Assembly: GCA_030374805.1 (NCBI GenBank)
Contig: JARGSG010000211.1
Span: 372,001-436,000, forward strand
DNA length: 64,000 bases
Source of the DNA: Gracilaria gracilis
Taxonomy: Eukaryota; Rhodophyta; Florideophyceae; Gracilariales; Gracilariaceae
Direction of reading: 5' to 3'
Shown here: positions 58,985 to 64,000 of the stretch, piece after piece
How the letters are laid out: each line of letters starts with the position of its first letter
Position numbering within the stretch: position 1 is the stretch's first letter
Position numbers and translations under genes: made by a program
Notes under the pieces: generated by a model
Seen by the model: the letters and a program-made list of their open reading frames with translations, nothing else
Told to the model about the DNA's origin: nothing
Databases searched by the model: none

Positions 58985-60205
58985 TCACGCCAAGTCCGTG
59001 AGCGAAGTGGCGGACGAATAGCGCTCGTGGGCGACGATGGCCTCGCCAACGTGCGCGGTGTAACGATGCTGGTCGTGCACGATGACGCCGTTGAGCTCTT
59101 TTTCATACTGTGCGCCTTTTGTGGCGGGCGTGCTCGCATAATCATACGAGTGTAATGACTTGTTGTTGTTGTTGTTGGCAGGCGGTTGACGACTTGCAAA
59201 AGGAACGTTGGGCGGAGGGGGGATACTGTGCTCCTCGCCGTACGAGCGCACCGCAGTAAGCGGCGGGGGCGGAGGCGGGGGCGGAGGCGGTGGTGGTGGC
59301 GGCGGCGGTGGGGTGGCAATCTTACCGGTCTCGCCACGCATGTTGCCGATTTGTTGAGAAGGAGAGAGCGGAGGGCGTTGATCAAGGTGCTCGTGCTCAA
59401 GCTGCTGCTCGTGCTGCTCGTGCTCAACGTGCTCAAAGTGGGGGTGGGGGTGTTGTTGCGCGGGGCGGTACGCGTCAATATGGTGCGCCATGCTGATGCT
59501 AGGACCGATTTGGCGGAAGAGGGTGCTAGGCGTAGCTTCATCGTCAAAGTCCTCCTCCACGTCGTCGTACACGTTGGTGATAAGCGCCTCGGATCCAAAC
59601 TCCTCGTACTCTGCCGGCGTGACTCGAGCGGCGGCGGCGGCGTGCTGCGGCGCGCGCTGCGGCACAGCGGTGTGCGCATTCACGCCGGCCGCAGCAGCAG
59701 CGGCATCAGCAGCAGCTGCAGCGTGGTCGTCGTGCAGACGCACCGAGCTGCCCGACAGCGGTTCGGCCATCTTGCCGAACGACGGCACGGACGACAGCTT
59801 GGACATGTTGGAGCGCGCGCTGTGCACGCGCGGCAGCGGGTGCGCGACGCGCTGTTGGTTGGCGGCGATGTCGGTAGTGGGCACATCGTCCGGCGGCGGG
59901 TGCGGCGGCGCAAGCTGCTGCTGCGGCTGCGGCGGCGCAAGCTGCTGCTGCGGCTGCGGCGGCTGCGGCTGCTGCTGCGGCTGCTGCTGCGGCTGCTGCT
60001 GCGGGTGGAGCGGGACGGCGCCCAGCTGGCCGCTGTACAGGGTGAGACGGGCGGTGCGACGGTCGTGGTACACGACGCCCTGCAGCGGCGGGTGGCGGCG
60101 CGCCCAGTGGTCGACGTCGACGTGGTCGGAGTGGCGCACAGTGGCGCGATTGAGGCTGACGAGCTCCAACAGACGGCGCGCCTGGTACTGCGACGGCTGC
60201 GGCAT
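58985..60205 (-). CDS. Hypothetical Gln/Pro-rich low-complexity protein
   Basis: The 406-aa product is unrecognised. The first 65 residues look folded (QYQARRLLELVSLNRATVRH, WARRHPPLQGVVYHDRRTAR, LTLYSGQL). A Gln/Pro tract follows at about 70-105, an Ala tract at about 170, an acidic stretch (NVYDDVEEDFDDEATPS) at about 210, a His/Glu-rich zone at about 250 and a run of 17 Pro at about 300. The C-terminal 60 residues (GAQYEKELNGVIVHDQHRYT, ending SATSLTDLA) are again more ordered. It could be a transcription or actin-related regulator, but nothing proves this. The minus frame is chosen because its composition is protein-like, whereas the overlapping plus frames are Arg/Leu or Cys/Gly artefacts. 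Start ATG at 60205. Confidence 0.55.
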   Translation of the reverse strand: MPQPSQYQARRLLELVSLNRATVRHSDHVDVDHWARRHPPLQGVVYHDRRTARLTLYSGQLGAVPLHPQQQPQQQPQQQPQPPQPQQQLAPPQPQQQLAPPHPPPDDVPTTDIAANQQRVAHPLPRVHSARSNMSKLSSVPSFGKMAEPLSGSSVRLHDDHAAAAADAAAAAAGVNAHTAVPQRAPQHAAAAARVTPAEYEEFGSEALITNVYDDVEEDFDDEATPSTLFRQIGPSISMAHHIDAYRPAQQHPHPHFEHVEHEQHEQQLEHEHLDQRPPLSPSQQIGNMRGETGKIATPPPPPPPPPPPPPPPPPLTAVRSYGEEHSIPPPPNVPFASRQPPANNNNNKSLHSYDYASTPATKGAQYEKELNGVIVHDQHRYTAHVGEAIVAHERYSSATSLTDLA

Positions 60206-60209
60206 GGCG

Positions 60210-60256
60210 GCGGGCGGGCGGGCGGGCGGGCGGGCAGGCGGGCAGGCGGGCGGGCA
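60210..60256. repeat. (GGGC)n tetranucleotide repeat
   Basis: About 11 GGGC/GGCA units on the plus strand, in the predicted 5' UTR of the low-complexity gene (C-rich in its mRNA). Confidence 0.85.
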
Positions 60257-60864
60257 GGTGGCGCGCAGGCGACGTGCAACTGCTCGGCAGCGGCTGTTAG
60301 CGCGCGCGCGCAACGGAAGGGCACAACTACAACAACAACAACAACAACAACACGCGGCGCGCGCTCGCGCACGCGCGCTTGGGCGCCGCTTTACAGCGCG
60401 CCGTTCACGGCGATGATGTGATGATGTGTGCGCGCTGTCAACGCGCATGACGTAACTTTAGGGGGCGCACGCACAACGGCGGCGCTGCGATGGGCGGCGG
60501 AACGGCGGGCGTGTGCATGCGACGTGTGCACGTGCACAGCTGCACAGCTGTGAGCGCGCGCGCGCAGATTTGGGGTGGTGCGTTTGGTTGTGGTGGTGGT
60601 GGGTGGTGGTGCGCGTAGATACCGATTCACGTACGGTTGCGTATTGCGTGGGGCGGCGTATGAGTTGTATCTATTGTATGATGATGAAGGCGGCGGGCGA
60701 CGCATTCCAACGGCGCCGCCGCTTTGATCAGTTGCATTCCACAACAAGGGTGCGCTCGCTCGCGCGCGAGCGCACGCACGCGCTGCTTATGGATAAGCTA
60801 GCAGGATACACTACGCCGCCGCGGCAAGTAAAAAGGAAAATAGCCAAAAATAGAGCGCGCGTCT

Positions 60865-60904
<40 letters not shown>
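60865..60904. repeat. (CCG)n triplet repeat
   Basis: About 13 uninterrupted CCG/GCC units in the non-coding gap between the low-complexity gene and the cyclin. Confidence 0.9.
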
Positions 60905-61843
60905 TGCTAGAATAGCCGGTGCGCGGTGCCCACCGCGCACAATCACACAGTTTGCAGCAATCACATGATATGATTCATGATGATAGATACGCAATATGGC
61001 GCACGGCACGGGCTGCTGAAACATGGCACAGCTGTGCCACCGTGGCCGAGCGCCGTCCAAGAACAAACCAATTTACACTCTCGAGCGGGCGGCGCGGCTG
61101 CTATATATCTACCAACCGCATACATATCTTGTGCGTCAACTTCAAGCATGCAGCGGGCGCTTCAAAAACGTTTTGCCACCCACGCGCGGCGGCGCGCCGT
61201 TCCACCGGCGCGCGCCAGCGCGCGGCGAGCAGTCAGCGGCCAGTTTGCGCATTGGAACCAAATGCGCCCGCATCACGTAACGCGCATCGTCGCCACCACC
61301 ACCACCACCACCGCCGCCGCCGCCGCCGCTGGGTGGCGTGTGGCGTGCGCGCGCGCGCGCGCCCCCCCTCGCCGACGTCGCGCCCCCTCGCTCGCGCGCG
61401 CGTACGCCCCACCGTTAGGCGCGCAGCTACATGTAAGGTTATGATAGAGAGCGCACGGCGTGCGCCGCCGCCAGCGCCGCCGCGCGCGGCGCGCGCACAG
61501 CCGCCACGCAGGCGCGCGCCAGTGCTGGCGCAGCAGCAGGCAGCGCCACGGCGGGGCGCGCGCGGCGCGCTACACACGCGTGACGCGTTCCACCGCGCGC
61601 GCGCGCGGCGCGCGCCGCCGCGCCGCTGCGAAAAAGTGGAAAAGAAAGACAAAAAAGGTGCGCGCGACGTGTGCGCCGCGCGTGTGCGCGCCGCCGCGGC
61701 TACCCTTGGTGTGTTACTTAACGGCGCGCAGCGAGCTGAGCGCCGCGCGCCCCGCCGCTGCTGGGCGCCGATGCGCGCCGCCGTTGTACACGCCCCGCCC
61801 CCGGCCCCTCCCCGCCGCTGCTGCCGCCGCCGCCGCCGCTGCT

Positions 61844-62845
61844 ATGGTGTCCTCCGTTTTGGACCTTCGCGCTGTGGAGACGCTGTGCGCGCGCGCTTTG
61901 TCGCCGCCGCCGCCGTCGATGCCATTGCCATTGCCATTGCCATTGCCATTGCCGATGCCGCTGCCGCTGGCGCCGCCGCCGCCGCCGGTATCGTTGTCGC
62001 CGCCGTCGCCGGCATCGCCCGCGTCGTCGTCGTCGCCGTCGTCGTCGCCGTCGTCGTCGCCGTCGTCGTCGCTCGCAGAGGCGACGGCGGCGACGCGCTG
62101 CAAGAGGCGGCGCGTGGGCGGGGTGGTGGCGGCTCAGCTGCAGCCGCTGGCGCAGCTGAGCGCGCGCGACTGGCGGCACGTGGTACGCAAGCAGCACCTG
62201 CAGCAGTCGCGCGTGAACGGCAGCATGCGCGAGCAGGTGGTGGCGTGGTCGCGTGAGATGGCGGAGTTTCTGCAGCTTCCAGCAGCCACAACGGCAATTG
62301 CTACCAACCTGTTCGACCGCTTCCTGCAGCAGCGCGCCGTGAAGAAGGGCGTGCTGTACGCGCTGACGGCGGCGTGCGTGCTGATTGCGTGCAAGCAGCT
62401 GGTGGAGGTGCGCATCCCGCTGCGACTGATTGCAAGACGCGCCAGTAGCACGGCGGCCGACGTGGCGGCCATGGAGCGCGTGGTGCTCAACGCGCTGTCG
62501 TGGCGCGTGCATGTGGTGACGCCGCACGAAGTTGTGCTGGAGCTGTGCAAACTGTTCCCGGCCGCTAGCAAGCGCGGCGCGCTGCTGGACACGCTGGTGC
62601 TCAATTGTCTGATGGACGAGCACATGGCGTGCATGCGCGCCACGTCGGTGGGCGTGGCGTGCTTCGTGCTGAGCTGCCTGTTCATGAGCTCGTCGCGCGC
62701 GTACGGCGCGCACGCCGCGTACCGCTACGCCGCGTCGTGCGGCGTGGACATGAAGCAGGTGGACGCGTGCATCCAACGGCTGGAGCACAGCATCGACGCC
62801 ATGTTCGACGCCGTCGACGACGATCATGTGCCGACGCCAAAGTAG
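61844..62845 (+). CDS. Cyclin (D-type-like)
   Basis: The 333-aa protein has a cyclin box at about residues 130-235. MREQVVAWSREMAEFLQL, TNLFDRFLQQR, YALTAACVLIACKQLVEVRI and AAMERVVLNALSWRVHVVTP fit the cyclin fold and the D/A-type pattern (RxxxVxWM, LDRFL, LIAxK, ExxxLxxLxW, VTP). A second helical box follows (LVLNCLMDEHMACMRATSVG). The 90-residue N-terminus is Pro/Ser-rich, encoded by (GCCATT)n and GTC-based repeats, with a KRRR signal. I see no LxCxE motif, so the D-type label is a suggestion. Start ATG at 61844; the open frame upstream starts only with GTG in low-complexity DNA. Confidence 0.85.
   Translation: MVSSVLDLRAVETLCARALSPPPPSMPLPLPLPLPLPMPLPLAPPPPPVSLSPPSPASPASSSSPSSSPSSSPSSSLAEATAATRCKRRRVGGVVAAQLQPLAQLSARDWRHVVRKQHLQQSRVNGSMREQVVAWSREMAEFLQLPAATTAIATNLFDRFLQQRAVKKGVLYALTAACVLIACKQLVEVRIPLRLIARRASSTAADVAAMERVVLNALSWRVHVVTPHEVVLELCKLFPAASKRGALLDTLVLNCLMDEHMACMRATSVGVACFVLSCLFMSSSRAYGAHAAYRYAASCGVDMKQVDACIQRLEHSIDAMFDAVDDDHVPTPK
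61918..61954. repeat. (GCCATT)n hexanucleotide in the cyclin N-terminus
   Basis: Five GCCATT units encode alternating Pro-Leu in the cyclin N-terminal tail. A CCGTCGTCGTCG-type 9-mer repeat follows at about 62030-62070. Confidence 0.9.
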
Positions 62846-64000
62846 AGTTCACCTCAATACAATAGCTTTTTTTTGTTTTGACTTTGTTTTTTTCTCTTCC
62901 CGTCGCCCGCGCCGCGGCGCGGATGCATTGCTCCTTTTCGTGCGCGAATTTGGCGCGCGCAGCTCGCGCGCCGCCCTGGCGCGCCGCCGCCAGTGGAACG
63001 GCGGTGGACCCGCCCGCCAGCTGCGGCGGCTGCTGCTGTGGCGCGTCGCTCAACTTGATTTGGCGCGCGCCAACGCAGCCGCTCTCGAGACTTTTTTTAA
63101 TTTCTTCGGCGGCGGCGGCGGCGACGGCGGCGGCGGCGCAGCGCCAAGCGGCGCCGTTCACCTGAGCGCGCCAGCAGCACTGGCGCAGCGCTGTAGGCAC
63201 ATGGTGTACTGTACGGCGCGGCGGCGCGCGCGACGGCTGATCACATTGGCGCGCGCATAATTCAAAAAGCGCTTCATAAGCTCCCTCATATCGTCAACAT
63301 ATGAGTTCCATCGTCATGCGCAAGCGTCGCTGCGGACGCTGTGCGTGCGCTTCATGACGTCATGAGACAAGACGCTGAGACAAGGCGCTGCTGCTAATAT
63401 CTGCGCGCGCCGCCGCTGCTGCCTTACATCACTCCACGTACGCGCGCTTGATTCTCTTGTTCCTTTGTTCCTTCCTTTGTTCCTTCCTTCCTTCCTTCCT
63501 TCCTTCCCTCCTCGTGTGGCTGTTTGCTTGCTTGCTTCTCACACGCGCTTGTTGTTCCTGTTGCGTCGTTCCACCGCCTTCCGTCATGCGCCTGTCGCCC
63601 GCCGCGCACGTCATGTTGCTGCCGCCGCTCCGTGCGCTTCTCATTCAAATGCAACCACTGTGGTTGCAGACAAACAATAATAATAACAGATACTTATTCT
63701 TATCTTACGCGTATGCTACCACCTTTTTCGGTCTTTTTCACCCTTTTTCCAACAACCGTGCATTACCGATAACCTCCCCCCCACCAAATATGACGTATTC
63801 ATTCTCACCGATACCCCTTGCCGACCCTTTTGCTTGTATCCTACACTCTAGATACACTATCATACCCAACACAAGTATCGTCTCCGTCGCCTTGTCCTAC
63901 GCGCACGCGCGGAACAGCTGGCTAGCTGCTGCAGCTCTTGGCCTCAACGCGTCATATCATATCTACTGCGCTTGGTAAGCGAAACGATGCGCACCAACCA
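62846..64000. other. 3' flank of the cyclin gene, no gene recognised
   Basis: Long GC-rich frames to about 63.25 kb are artefacts of composition. A (TTCC)n microsatellite lies at 63467-63506. The last 300 bp return to balanced composition, and no coding region is convincing up to the window edge. Confidence 0.45.
63467..63506. repeat. (TTCC)n microsatellite
   Basis: Pyrimidine tetranucleotide repeat with two TTTG interruptions. Confidence 0.85.

Larger units (their letters stand above)
60206..61843. other. GC-rich divergent promoter region
   Basis: The 1.6-kb region between the low-complexity gene and the cyclin holds a (GGGC)n repeat at 60210-60256 immediately upstream of the former's ATG, an (ACA)n run at about 60326-60351, a (CCG)n run at about 60865-60904, and CCACCA/CCGCCG runs at 61290-61330. 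Long frames on both strands are composition artefacts. No gene is called. Confidence 0.5.

Noticed and set aside
59186-60421. Long plus-strand frames (up to 411 codons) opposite the low-complexity gene
   Set aside because: They translate to Arg/Leu- or Cys/Gly-rich repeats caused by triplet repeats on the other strand; the minus frame has protein-like ends.
61718-62827. Minus-strand frame of 369 codons opposite the cyclin
   Set aside because: It is His/Arg-rich antisense of a clear cyclin box, open only because of high GC.
1-64000. CRISPR array or bacterial operon
   Set aside because: No spaced direct repeats of CRISPR type were seen; gene spacing and introns are eukaryotic.

Overview
The window is nuclear DNA of an intron-poor photosynthetic eukaryote, most likely a red alga; I infer this and do not identify a species. 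Eukaryote-only genes (eRF1, PHF5A, RRP8, a Sec1/Munc18 protein, ARMC6, a SAYSvFN protein, a cyclin) lie beside nuclear genes for organellar or bacterial-type proteins (ABC1K kinase, ferrochelatase, RsmH, UvrC). Most genes are single-exon. The four introns I can place with some confidence are 57-109 nt long, all begin GTAAGT, and one carries a TACTAAC branch site. Two predicted presequences begin MAF, as in primary red-algal plastid transit peptides. About 26 genes are supported, with long intergenic stretches between them.

Layout. 0-24 kb is a dense housekeeping block: RAD18-like E3, ABC1K, ARMC6, a myristoylation-signal coiled-coil protein, an OB-fold-like protein with E2F-type sites, PHF5A, eRF1, kynurenine 3-monooxygenase, a Sec1/Munc18 protein, ferrochelatase, a CNDP2-type dipeptidase, a SAYSvFN protein and an FSH1/OVCA2 hydrolase. 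24-29 kb holds an SF1 helicase-nuclease fusion and RsmH. 29-43 kb is gene-poor accessory DNA. It carries three paralogues (A at 31 kb on the minus strand, B at 38 kb and C at 42 kb on the plus strand) of a family I do not recognise. They share about 400 bp of promoter. A LINE-like relic and a DODA-type dioxygenase lie among them. 44-56 kb holds a secreted FG-GAP/ASPIC protein, a fusion of a degenerate inositol-phosphatase-like domain with a CHK-type kinase, a multi-pass membrane protein fused to a class 3 lipase, RRP8 and a three-exon coiled-coil gene. 56-63 kb holds UvrC, a Gln/Pro-rich protein and a cyclin. DNA from about 58 kb on is much richer in GC and in simple repeats than the rest.

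The best candidates for undescribed biology are: (1) the three-gene family with its duplicated TATA promoter; (2) the phosphatase-like/kinase fusion; (3) the helicase-nuclease fusion; (4) an 11-bp intergenic motif, TACCAACGGTA, found seven times; (5) an apparent RPA32-binding helix at the end of a RAD18-like protein that lacks the usual UBZ finger. DNA maintenance is a recurring theme (RAD18, UvrC, helicase-nuclease, OB-fold protein), but these genes are scattered and nothing suggests co-transcription.
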